Positions 8,122 through 16,119 of a stretch of 24,182 nucleotides of DNA are shown piece after piece. The translations under genes were made by a program, and so were the position numbers. Source of the DNA: JANRKT01 sp033763355 (GTDB lineage: Bacteria; Bacteroidota; Bacteroidia; Chitinophagales; Chitinophagaceae); assembly GCA_033763355.1 (NCBI GenBank), contig JANRKT010000352.1, forward strand, positions 1 to 24,182. Reading direction: 5' to 3'. The number at the start of each line of letters is the position of its first letter. Positions within the stretch are counted from its first letter, which is position 1. The notes beneath the pieces were generated by a model. It did not search any database and was not told the DNA's origin. It saw nothing but the letters and a program-made list of their open reading frames with translations.

Positions 8122-11100
8122 ATGAAAACAGCCGGTTACTTCTTTTCAATACTGCTTCAGGTTATCAGCCTCGGGGTTTTCAGCCAGAAACAGTTAATCA
8201 GGTTTGAACATCTTAGTACTGACCAGGGACTTTCACAAAGCAATGTAATCTGCATTTTGCAGGATAGCAGGGGGTTTATGTGGTTTGGAACAAGAGATGG
8301 ATTAAACAAATATGACGGGTATAACTTTACAGTGTATAAGCATGAGGCCGGAAACCCTCACAGCCTGAGTAATAACTTCATCAGGGCGATTATTGAAACC
8401 AGGAATGGCGATGTATGGATAGGCACACAAGGCGGTGGCCTGTGTTTGTACAACCGGGGGAAAAACCGGTTTACCAGTTTCAGGTACGACCCGAAAAATA
8501 ATTCAGGTATTTCAAACGATTTTGTTACCAGTTTGCTTGAAGACAGTAATGGTAACATATGGGTAGGTACGGAAAAGGGGCTTAACTTATACGATGCAGC
8601 ACAAAAAAAATTTATTCACTACACTTATAACAGCAGCGATAACAACAGTATTGCCGACAGCTATGTGAGGTATGTTTTTGAAGATTCAGATCATGATGTA
8701 TGGGTTTGCACATTCAGCGGCGGGCTTAACCTCTTCAACAGGGGAAAAAATACATTTACGCGTTTTCAGTACGATGGCAATAACAAAAAATCCATCAGCA
8801 GCAACAGTGTATATACCATGTTTGAGGACAGTAGGAAACGCCTTTGGGTTGGAACCAATGGAGGCGGGCTGAATTTGTTTAATAAAAAAAGTGGTGAATT
8901 TGTTCATTACAGGCATGATAATAAAAGCGCTTCAGGTTTGCCGGCAGATTATATTTATGCAATAAATGAAGACCGGGAACATCATTTATGGATTGGTACA
9001 GAAAACGGCGGATTGGCCATTTTTAATCCGGAAAAAGGTTCCTTTTATAATTACCAACATGAAGAAGCAGACCCAACAAGCCTCAGCAATAATTCAGTCT
9101 ATGCAATCTATAAAGACACCAAAAGCAACATGTGGCTCGGGACATTTACAGGCGGTGTTGACCTGGTAAATCCCGATGCCCGGAAGTTTGCACATTACAG
9201 GCATGTGATTAACCAAAACAGCCTCAGCCACAATAATGTGCTTTGCATTTATGAAGATTCAAAAAAGAATATCTGGGTGGGCACTGATGGCGGTGGCCTC
9301 AACCTCTTTGATCCGCAAACAGGTAAGTTTACTTATTTCCGGCATAACCCCAATAACATAAACAGTATTTGCGGGGATTATGTATTGAGTGTATGTGAAG
9401 ACAGTAAGGGAAATTTATGGGTTGGCACATGGGCTGATGGAGTAACTGTATTTAGCAGGTCAGGTGGCAGCTATAAACATTTTAAAAACAAACCCGGTGA
9501 TGCTTCCACCTTAAGCAATAATAATGCATGGAAAATTTTTGAAGATAAACGCGGGAATATATGGGTTGGCACATATGGAGGCGGGCTGAATTTATTTAAT
9601 CCTGCAACCGGTTCTTTTATACGCTACCAGCACGATGAGTCAGATAAGAACAGCCTGTCCAATAACAATATCTATTCGCTTTTTGAAGACAGCGAAGGAC
9701 AGTTATGGGTGAGCACCGATGGCGGGGGGCTGAACCTTTTTAAAGGGAAAGATGCGGGGTTTTCGCATTTTGTACATAATGCTGCAGCAAACAGCATCAG
9801 TGATAACAGCGTAGGCGTTGTTTGCGAAGACGTTAATAAAAACCTGTGGATAGGAACAATGGGCGGCCTCAGTTTTTTTGACAAAAAGAACAACAGGTTT
9901 GAGAATTATACAATAGCGAATGGGTTGCCCAACAATGTTATTTTCGGGATACTTGAAGACAGTAAAGGGAAGCTCTGGATAAGTACCAATAAGGGCATAT
10001 CATGCTTTAACCCGCAAAACAAAACGTTTAAAAATTTTGGCGTGTCAGATGGCCTGCAAGCAAGCGAATTCAAACTTCAGGCTTTTTGTAAAAGCCATTC
10101 AGGTGAAATGTATTTTGGTGGCACCAATGGGTTCAACCTTTTTGTTCCTGACAGTATAAAGTCGGGCACATATACGCCACCGCTGGTTATTACCGGTTTC
10201 CAGATATTCAATAAAGAAGTGCCCATTGCATCAGATACTGCAAGCTCGCCGCTGAAACAGTCAATTTCTGAAACAAGGGAGATAACAATTCCTTATGCAA
10301 GCTCAGTAATATCCTTTGAGTTTGCATCCCTGAATTATACTGTTCAGGAAAAGAAACAGTATGCTTACATGCTTGAAGGCTTTGATGAAAAGTGGAACCA
10401 TGTGGGAACAAGGCGTACAGCGACATACACCAACCTTGACCCCGGTAAATATTTCTTTAAGGTAAAAGGATTGGATAATGATGGTAGCTGGTCGGAGACA
10501 ACTGCAGGCTTTCAGCTTATCATTACACCGCCTTTCTGGCTGACCTGGTGGTTCAAACTGCTAGCAGCAGTAAGCGTAGGCGGGATGGCAATCAGCATTC
10601 ACTGGCTGAGGATGAAAACTGTTAATGCGCAAAAAAGGAAACTGGAAAAACAAGTGGCTGAACTGCTTGATAAGGCGGTAGCGCAGGGTAAATATGAAAT
10701 AGCTTCTGATGTGATGCATGACATTGGCAATGCAGTGGTGGGGTTTGGTTCCTACCTTACCCGGATCCGGCGTTTGCATGAAAATGAAAATGCCGAAAAC
10801 CTCAGGAACCTCGCTGTTTTTTTTGAAGAACAAAAGATTTTAATGTCAGAAATAATGGGAGAAGCCAAAGCCGGGGCACTTGTAAAAATGCTGAAGAGCA
10901 TGGCGCAAACCCAAAAGAATAACCAGGAAGAAGTTAATAAAGCTATTACAGAACAGGTTAATATTATTACACACATCCAGGAAATACTGAATATTCAGCG
11001 TCAGTATATAAACGGGCATGAAACACAGGAAAGAAAACCTGTTAATGTAAAAAGCATCATCAATGATTCTGTTTCCATGCTGCTTGCTTCAATTGACAGG

Positions 11101-11574
11101 GCCGGCATTGCCATTTCCTTAAATATAGCAGATAATATTCCAGAAATCCGGGGGGACAGGACCAGGCTGATGCAGGTAATACTTAATGTGCTTAAAAACA
11201 GTATTGAATCAATTGATGCAAATGCACAAGAAAAACTAATTTCTGTAAATGCTTATACACAGCATGACCGTTTTTTGCTGCAGGTTAAAGATACCGGCAG
11301 CGGCTTTGATGAGTCTGTGGCGGACCGGATTTTCAGCAAAGGGTTTACTACCAAGTCTTCCGGCTCAGGCCTTGGATTGTACAATTGCCGCACAATTGTA
11401 GAAAGCCATGAAGGGGCTATTGATATAACAAGTGAAGGCCCCGGGAGAGGTTCTCTTACAACAATCAGTTTTAAAATAAATGCAGTTAAAGAAGCGCCAT
11501 CCTATGAAGGTAAAAAGAGGCAGGAGCAGCCCATATACCAGCCTGTTTCACGGGAAGGTTTTTTGCCGGCATAA
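8122..11574 (+). CDS. Two-component propeller (Reg_prop) sensor histidine kinase
   Basis: This 1150-residue protein starts with a signal peptide (about 1-21). Residues 30-690 contain fourteen repeats of the Reg_prop type (variants of LWVGTxGGGLNLF), enough for two seven-bladed propellers as in the Bacteroides hybrid two-component systems. A Y_Y_Y domain follows (about 745-800: YMLEGFDEKW, then YTNLDPGKYFFKVKG), then one membrane helix (about 807-827). The cytoplasmic part is the HDIGNAVVG transmitter with His866, an N box (NVLKNSIESID), a G1 box (DTGSGF) and a G2 box (SGSGLGL). Known relatives usually carry a receiver and an AraC-type DNA-binding domain after the kinase; both are absent, and the protein ends in a basic and proline-containing tail of about 25 residues. 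No glycan-use genes are adjacent on this side, so the ligand is unknown. Confidence 0.95.
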   Translation: MKTAGYFFSILLQVISLGVFSQKQLIRFEHLSTDQGLSQSNVICILQDSRGFMWFGTRDGLNKYDGYNFTVYKHEAGNPHSLSNNFIRAIIETRNGDVWIGTQGGGLCLYNRGKNRFTSFRYDPKNNSGISNDFVTSLLEDSNGNIWVGTEKGLNLYDAAQKKFIHYTYNSSDNNSIADSYVRYVFEDSDHDVWVCTFSGGLNLFNRGKNTFTRFQYDGNNKKSISSNSVYTMFEDSRKRLWVGTNGGGLNLFNKKSGEFVHYRHDNKSASGLPADYIYAINEDREHHLWIGTENGGLAIFNPEKGSFYNYQHEEADPTSLSNNSVYAIYKDTKSNMWLGTFTGGVDLVNPDARKFAHYRHVINQNSLSHNNVLCIYEDSKKNIWVGTDGGGLNLFDPQTGKFTYFRHNPNNINSICGDYVLSVCEDSKGNLWVGTWADGVTVFSRSGGSYKHFKNKPGDASTLSNNNAWKIFEDKRGNIWVGTYGGGLNLFNPATGSFIRYQHDESDKNSLSNNNIYSLFEDSEGQLWVSTDGGGLNLFKGKDAGFSHFVHNAAANSISDNSVGVVCEDVNKNLWIGTMGGLSFFDKKNNRFENYTIANGLPNNVIFGILEDSKGKLWISTNKGISCFNPQNKTFKNFGVSDGLQASEFKLQAFCKSHSGEMYFGGTNGFNLFVPDSIKSGTYTPPLVITGFQIFNKEVPIASDTASSPLKQSISETREITIPYASSVISFEFASLNYTVQEKKQYAYMLEGFDEKWNHVGTRRTATYTNLDPGKYFFKVKGLDNDGSWSETTAGFQLIITPPFWLTWWFKLLAAVSVGGMAISIHWLRMKTVNAQKRKLEKQVAELLDKAVAQGKYEIASDVMHDIGNAVVGFGSYLTRIRRLHENENAENLRNLAVFFEEQKILMSEIMGEAKAGALVKMLKSMAQTQKNNQEEVNKAITEQVNIITHIQEILNIQRQYINGHETQERKPVNVKSIINDSVSMLLASIDRAGIAISLNIADNIPEIRGDRTRLMQVILNVLKNSIESIDANAQEKLISVNAYTQHDRFLLQVKDTGSGFDESVADRIFSKGFTTKSSGSGLGLYNCRTIVESHEGAIDITSEGPGRGSLTTISFKINAVKEAPSYEGKKRQEQPIYQPVSREGFLPA

Positions 11575-11703
11575 TATCCAATCTCTGTGGAGGAAATTGA
11601 GGCATTTTATATTAGATACTCATCCCGGAATCATGCATACTGTTTCAGGTCAGCTTTGATCCTGATATATCACACTTCACTTAGTATAGGGTTAAGAAGG
11701 TTT
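11575..11703. other. Convergent intergenic region, no feature seen
   Basis: The plus-strand kinase cluster and the minus-strand sulfur operon end facing each other here. I looked for a hairpin followed by a T run on either strand and found none convincing, nor any open frame worth reporting. Confidence 0.5.
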
Positions 11704-12156
11704 TTAATGAGGCAATTTGTCCCTGAAATATCCGTAAGCCCAAGTTCCTGCAAAAGCGCTTAATAAAGTTATAATAACAACAGTTGCCCCGCTGCCTGTC
11801 TGTGCAAACAATGGGCCGGGGCAGGCGCCGGTAATAGCACAGCCAAAACCAAATAATAATCCGCCGTAGATATACCCTTTGTGAAATTTCTTTGGCTTTA
11901 TAATAATTTCTTCCCGGGTTATTGTTTTTAGCCGGAATTTTTTAATCAGAAAAACAGAGATCATTCCGGTCATAACAGCCGAACCGATAATGCCATACAT
12001 GTGAAAACTCTGCAGGCGGAACATTTCCTGTATCCTGAACCATGATATTACTTCACCTTTAATTAATAATACCCCGAAAATAATCCCAGCTAATACAAAC
12101 TTAAGGTCGTAATAAAAAATATTCGGCCGGCCTTTTATCCCCCCATTTTGAAGCAA
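11704..12156 (-). CDS. YeeE/YedE second-half transporter protein, second copy with lost 5' end
   Basis: This membrane protein matches the product of 13730-14230 at about four residues in five from LKF onward, including GIIFGVLLIKGEV, WFRIQEMFR, QSFHMYGIIGSAV and the cysteine loop GACPGPLFAQ. It belongs to the half-size YeeE/YedE (DUF6691-type) proteins, which pair with a first-half subunit to move thiosulfate or another sulfur compound inward. No ATG begins the frame: the best start is TTG at 12156, and the first in-frame ATG lies well inside the conserved part. Upstream of about 12170 the sequence belongs to a broken methyltransferase gene (12135-12314), so the original start was probably lost in a rearrangement. 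No first-half partner accompanies this copy. It may be expressed by readthrough or coupling, or may be decaying. Confidence 0.8.
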   Translation of the reverse strand: MLQNGGIKGRPNIFYYDLKFVLAGIIFGVLLIKGEVISWFRIQEMFRLQSFHMYGIIGSAVMTGMISVFLIKKFRLKTITREEIIIKPKKFHKGYIYGGLLFGFGCAITGACPGPLFAQTGSGATVVIITLLSAFAGTWAYGYFRDKLPH

Positions 12157-12314
12157 AATATTTTTATTGTCTGCGGAACTTCATGCCCTGGTTTAATTTC
12201 TAATGATTCAATTGATTTTTTTCTTGTGTTTGCAAAATAACCAACAAGTATGTCATAAAAAGGTGAATAAATAGTGTATCGTATCTTATTCCATGTATTA
12301 TTTTCATTGCACAT
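12135..12314 (-). pseudogene. Truncated SAM methyltransferase (N-terminal fragment)
   Basis: An ATG at 12314, one base after the stop codon of the cyclase gene, opens a 59-codon frame. It contains WNKIRYTIYSPFYDILVGYF, then RKKSIESLEIKPGHEV. This is the usual run-up to motif I of small class I methyltransferases, where a strand ending in a GxGxG loop should follow. Instead, from about residue 47 the frame becomes PQTIKIFCFKMGG and stops at 12135-12137. The SAM-binding loop and the whole catalytic domain are missing. The break falls where homology of the downstream YeeE-like copy starts, so the two partial genes meet at one junction near 12170. It is tightly packed behind the cyclase gene and was probably once an intact operon member. 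The family assignment rests on about 40 residues. Confidence 0.6.
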
Positions 12315-12315
12315 T

Positions 12316-13644
12316 TCAGATTTGAGTTACTTCAAAAAGCTCCCATTCACCCGGAATACCTTTTAAGGAAAACTTACCCTTGCTCTCAAATTGTATTCCT
12401 GAACCAGCTACCAAATCTTTAACGGTACCGGAAGCCCAAACCGCATTATTAGCGGCTTTAGACATAACCCGTGCACCCGTGTGTACAGCAATCCCTCCTA
12501 CATTATTTCCCATTAATTCGCATTCTCCGGTATGTAATCCCGCCCTGATTTCTATTCCCAATTGATGAACTGAATCCCGAATGGCACATGCACAGCGAAT
12601 GGCACGGGCAGGCCCATCAAACGTGGCAAAGAAACCATCACCTGTAGTATCAATTTCTTTTCCTTTAAAACGATCAATCTGTTTTCTTACCAGGTCGTGA
12701 TGTTTTTTCAGTAGATAACGCCAGCGGGTATCTCCTAATTCAATGGCGTGTGTGGTAGAGCCAACTATGTCGGTAAACAAAACGGTTGCAAGCATTCTTT
12801 CTGTTTCGGGTTGCTTCAGTTCTCCGGTTAAAAATATTTCTACTTCATCAAGTAACTTTTGGTAATCTCCCGCCCAGGGTATATGATCTGTGCCTTCGAG
12901 TTCGATAAACTTAGCTTCCGGAATTTTGCTTGCGATAAAACGGCCTTCTTCTACTTTCATATCCTGGTCATTGGTACGATGCATAATAAGTGTCGGTACC
13001 CGGATTACAGGAAGAACATGCCTGATATCAATATTCGTATTCATTTTTAACAGGGCGACAGCATCACCCGGGCTTGCACTTCTTCGTAAGTAAGTTGCCC
13101 ACCAATTTTTGAATCGTTCATCATTAATTGCAGATGGAGCAAGTGATTCTATACCAACAGGGCCTCCCCAGCTTTTTTCTATTTCTTCATAAACTTCTTC
13201 CCGTTCTTCGGGAGCAGGCGCCCAGGGATATTCAGGATCCCAAATTCGTTTGGCATAAGATCCATAAATGACAAGTGCTGAAGTACGTTCAGGATAAGTT
13301 GCGGCAAACAGAGCACACATAGGACCTCCTTCGGAAACGCCAAATAGTGCAGCACATTTTGACCCGGCAGCATCAAGTACAGCACGAACATCATCCATAC
13401 GTTGTTCAAGCGTCGGAAGTTCCGAAACACGATCTGAAAGACCTGTTCCTCTTTTATCAAAAATAATAAGACGTGAAAAAGAAGAAAGCCGCGTCAGAAA
13501 ATTACTTAGCGTTGGTTCTTCCCAGGAATACTCAACATTGGAAACCCATCCCATTACAATAACCAAATCAACAGGTCCATTACCGACAACCTGGTAAGCT
13601 ATATTTACATTACCGCTTTTTGCATATTTAGTTTCCGGCTGCAT
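12316..13644 (-). CDS. Alpha/beta hydrolase-class III adenylate/guanylate cyclase fusion
   Basis: This 442-residue cytoplasmic protein has two parts. Residues 1-275 are an alpha/beta hydrolase: nucleophile elbow GVSEGG with Ser104 and a candidate catalytic His254 in GTDHIPW. Residues 285-442 are a class III nucleotide cyclase catalytic domain: metal-binding Asp292 (VLFTDIVGST) and Asp336 (DTTGDGFFATFD), a Lys329 in the substrate region, GLHTGE, and Arg392 in VHTGARV. All catalytic residues I can check are present, so activity as a homodimer is expected; adenine rather than guanine preference is likely but not certain. Such fusions are common in actinobacteria, chloroflexi and proteobacteria and less so in Bacteroidota, so transfer is possible. 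It follows the transporter genes after an 85-base gap and is packed one base from the methyltransferase fragment. Confidence 0.92.
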   Translation of the reverse strand: MQPETKYAKSGNVNIAYQVVGNGPVDLVIVMGWVSNVEYSWEEPTLSNFLTRLSSFSRLIIFDKRGTGLSDRVSELPTLEQRMDDVRAVLDAAGSKCAALFGVSEGGPMCALFAATYPERTSALVIYGSYAKRIWDPEYPWAPAPEEREEVYEEIEKSWGGPVGIESLAPSAINDERFKNWWATYLRRSASPGDAVALLKMNTNIDIRHVLPVIRVPTLIMHRTNDQDMKVEEGRFIASKIPEAKFIELEGTDHIPWAGDYQKLLDEVEIFLTGELKQPETERMLATVLFTDIVGSTTHAIELGDTRWRYLLKKHHDLVRKQIDRFKGKEIDTTGDGFFATFDGPARAIRCACAIRDSVHQLGIEIRAGLHTGECELMGNNVGGIAVHTGARVMSKAANNAVWASGTVKDLVAGSGIQFESKGKFSLKGIPGEWELFEVTQI

Positions 13645-13729
13645 ATCTTATTGCAAAATTTTAGCCACCAATGATACGCATAATTTTTGCAGAATATTAT
13701 TTTATGCGTTACCTGTTTTTTTATCCAAT

Positions 13730-14230
13730 TTAATGTGGAAGTTTTTCTTTGAAGTATCCATAAACCCATGTGCCTGCTATTGCAGATAAGAATGTTATGA
13801 TAACAACAGAAGCCCCGCTTCCTATCTGTGCAAATAATGGCCCGGGGCAGGCGCCGGTAACAGCCCACCCTGTGCCAAACAACAAACCGCCATAGATATA
13901 TCCTTTGTGAAATTTCTTTGGCTTAATTGTGATCTGTTCTTTGTTAATTGTTTTTGCGTTGAACTTTTTTACCAGGAAAATGGAAATCATTCCTGTGATA
14001 ACGGCCGAACCGATGATACCATACATGTGAAAACTCTGGAAGCGAAACATTTCCTGTATCCTGAACCAGGATACTACTTCGCCTTTGATCAGTAATACGC
14101 CAAAGATGATACCTGCTATAAAAAATTTAATATTGACTAAAAAAATATTTGCCGGCCGGTTTATTGTGTCATCCGGCGTTTTTGCTGCGACGGTGTTATT
14201 AACTGCATGTTGGGTAATAGTATTTTCCAT
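13730..14230 (-). CDS. YeeE/YedE transporter, second-half subunit (DUF6691 type)
   Basis: This 166-residue membrane protein has about four helices after a hydrophilic 30-residue N-terminus. Family signatures are WFRIQEMFRFQSFHMYG (56-70) and the cysteine loop GACPGPLFAQ with Cys128. It starts one base after the stop codon of the first-half subunit, so the two are translated together and presumably form one transporter equivalent to a full-length YeeE/TsuA. In that family, membrane cysteines relay thiosulfate inward; the position of Cys128 fits such a relay. Thiosulfate as substrate is inferred from the family and from the sulfur-related neighbours. Confidence 0.88.
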   Translation of the reverse strand: MENTITQHAVNNTVAAKTPDDTINRPANIFLVNIKFFIAGIIFGVLLIKGEVVSWFRIQEMFRFQSFHMYGIIGSAVITGMISIFLVKKFNAKTINKEQITIKPKKFHKGYIYGGLLFGTGWAVTGACPGPLFAQIGSGASVVIITFLSAIAGTWVYGYFKEKLPH

Positions 14231-14231
14231 T

Positions 14232-14795
14232 TTATAATTTTAAAATGATGGGAAGAATAAAATTGGCCGTCAAAAACCCGGCGCCCATAAAACACATAGT
14301 GGCTACCAATGAAGGCCATTGCAAATTGGAAAGTCCTGAAATAGCATGGCCGGAAGTGCAGCCCTCGCCATACCTGGTGCCAAAACCAATCAGAAAACCG
14401 CCCATTACAACCATAATAATTCCTTTGAAAGTGAGCAATGAATTCCAGTTGATAATTTCTGTTGGAATAAGATTACTGTGATCCGAAACTCCATAGTTAT
14501 TCAAATCGTTCAATAATTTGGGATTAATATTTAACTGGCGATAATCGGATAGCCAGTTCCATGCGAGGAATGAGCCAACCAAAATTCCTGCTGCAAAAAA
14601 TAAATTCCAGCTTTCTTTTTTCCAATCGTATTTAAAAAAGGAAATGTTAGCAGGGAAGCATGCGGCGCAGATATGCCGCAGGCTTGATGAAAGCCCAAAA
14701 ACTTTATTACCTAACAGCAAAAGAACAGGAACCATCAAACCGATCAAAGGCCCCGAAACCCACCAGGGCCAGGGTTGTTTTAGTACTTCTATCAT
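14232..14795 (-). CDS. YeeE/YedE transporter, first-half subunit
   Basis: This 187-residue membrane protein has about five helices. Signatures are RHICAACFP with Cys43 and Cys46 near the second helix, and the family hallmark GEGCTSGHAISGLS with Cys146. The CTSGH motif corresponds to the loop that holds an essential cysteine in YeeE/TsuA thiosulfate importers. It is followed one base later by the second-half subunit. Upstream, the MFS gene ends 36 bases away on the same strand. The pair probably imports thiosulfate or a similar sulfur compound into the cytoplasm for the rhodanese-type enzymes encoded earlier in the operon. Confidence 0.9.
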   Translation of the reverse strand: MIEVLKQPWPWWVSGPLIGLMVPVLLLLGNKVFGLSSSLRHICAACFPANISFFKYDWKKESWNLFFAAGILVGSFLAWNWLSDYRQLNINPKLLNDLNNYGVSDHSNLIPTEIINWNSLLTFKGIIMVVMGGFLIGFGTRYGEGCTSGHAISGLSNLQWPSLVATMCFMGAGFLTANFILPIILKL

Positions 14796-14831
14796 AGCAA
14801 TTATTTTTATTGTGAAAAAAAAGTACAGTTA

Positions 14832-16118
14832 TCAGCCTTCTTTAAACGCTTTTAGTTTTCCTTTCCTGCCAAAAGAGAATTTATTTTTTATCCAATCTAT
14901 AATATGCAAAGGATTACCACTGGTGCAATTCATCCGGTAAAAAATAATTGATGCAGAAAAAATTGTCAATAAGCCGATGATCAATACAGATGCATTTATT
15001 CCCAGCGTATCAGCAATGATCCCTGTTAGTATGGCGCCGATAGCATAACCCATATCACGCCAGAAACGAAATACACCGAGACTGTTTGCCCTGTCTGAGG
15101 GATGTGTGTTTTCTGCAACTGTTGCAAGGAATGTAGGATATACCATCGCCGTGCCCCAGCCCAGCAATGATGAAAGAATAATAAAATGACTCATTGTATC
15201 TGCAAACAATAACGCAACTAATGCAACACCCTGCAGCAACATGCCCCAAAACAATAAGTCTTTTTTACAAAAAATATCGGCCATTTTACCGGTAAACAAT
15301 TGTCCTATTCCCCATACTGCAGGATAGATGGCCGTTACAATTCCGATTTGCCCGATTGTAAATCCTTTTGATGCCAGCAGAATGGGGAATAATCCCCATG
15401 CCATTCCATCATTCAGGTTATTGATCAAACCGGCCTGAGTTACCGATCCGAGGTTTTTATTTTTCCATGTCGTTTCCCAAAAAATATTATTCAGCTTTGG
15501 AACTTTGCTGATTGTTGTTTCTGATGCAACATGATGCTTTGTGTCTTTTATCAGCAGCCAGCTTGTGAAAAATCCTGCAATGGACAACGCAACGCCGATA
15601 TAAAAAGGGTAAGGCCTCAATCCATACACCGAAGCGATCCATCCTGTAAGAAAAGCAACCACAGCCACAGCAATATAACCTGCAAATTCATTCAGGCCCA
15701 TCGCAAACCCTCTTTGTTTTTCTCCTACCAAATCTATCTTCATGACAACGGTGCTGCTCCAGGTCAATCCCTGGTTAATGCCTAATAAAATATTTGCCGC
15801 TACGATCCAGTTCCAGCTATCGGCAAACATCAAAACAAATGGAACAGGGATACCGATAAGCCAGCCAATAGTTAAAAGATTTTTTCTGCCGATTTTATTT
15901 GCTAATGCGCCTGTGAAGTAATTGGTAATTGCTTTTACAATCCCGAATACAATAATAAATGAAAGAATAGCTGTCTTTGCAGCGATGTGAAATTCTGCTT
16001 CTGCTATTTGTGGTAAAATACTTCTTTCTAACCCGATCATGCCGCCGACAAAAGCATTAATGATGACAAGCAATGTAAATTGTTTCCAGTTCTCTTTCAA
16101 TCCCAATTTTATTTCCAT
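14832..16118 (-). CDS. MFS transporter
   Basis: I chose ATG 16118 (428 residues, MEIKLGLKENWKQF), which starts one base after the stop of the phosphorylase-like gene. A longer in-frame start at 16193 would run 25 codons into that gene. About twelve membrane helices are visible. The cytoplasmic loop between helices 2 and 3 has the MFS motif A pattern (GALANKIGRKNLL), and a second copy-like loop reads GKMADIFCKKDLL. Substrate cannot be read from the sequence. Its tight coupling to the nucleoside enzyme and its place in a sulfur operon suggest export or import of a small sulfur- or nucleoside-containing compound, which is inference. Confidence 0.9.
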   Translation of the reverse strand: MEIKLGLKENWKQFTLLVIINAFVGGMIGLERSILPQIAEAEFHIAAKTAILSFIIVFGIVKAITNYFTGALANKIGRKNLLTIGWLIGIPVPFVLMFADSWNWIVAANILLGINQGLTWSSTVVMKIDLVGEKQRGFAMGLNEFAGYIAVAVVAFLTGWIASVYGLRPYPFYIGVALSIAGFFTSWLLIKDTKHHVASETTISKVPKLNNIFWETTWKNKNLGSVTQAGLINNLNDGMAWGLFPILLASKGFTIGQIGIVTAIYPAVWGIGQLFTGKMADIFCKKDLLFWGMLLQGVALVALLFADTMSHFIILSSLLGWGTAMVYPTFLATVAENTHPSDRANSLGVFRFWRDMGYAIGAILTGIIADTLGINASVLIIGLLTIFSASIIFYRMNCTSGNPLHIIDWIKNKFSFGRKGKLKAFKEG

Positions 16119-16119
16119 T

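Noticed and set aside
8122..10170. Repetitive DNA in the propeller kinase as a tandem repeat array
   Set aside because: The repeats are at protein level (Reg_prop blades), diverged in DNA, and belong to one continuous coding frame.
12380..13093. Short plus-strand frames within the cyclase gene
   Set aside because: They mirror codons of the hydrolase-cyclase gene, which has intact catalytic motifs.
11704..14230. Mobile element as cause of the duplicated transporter gene
   Set aside because: No transposase, terminal inverted repeats or target duplication could be seen around either copy.
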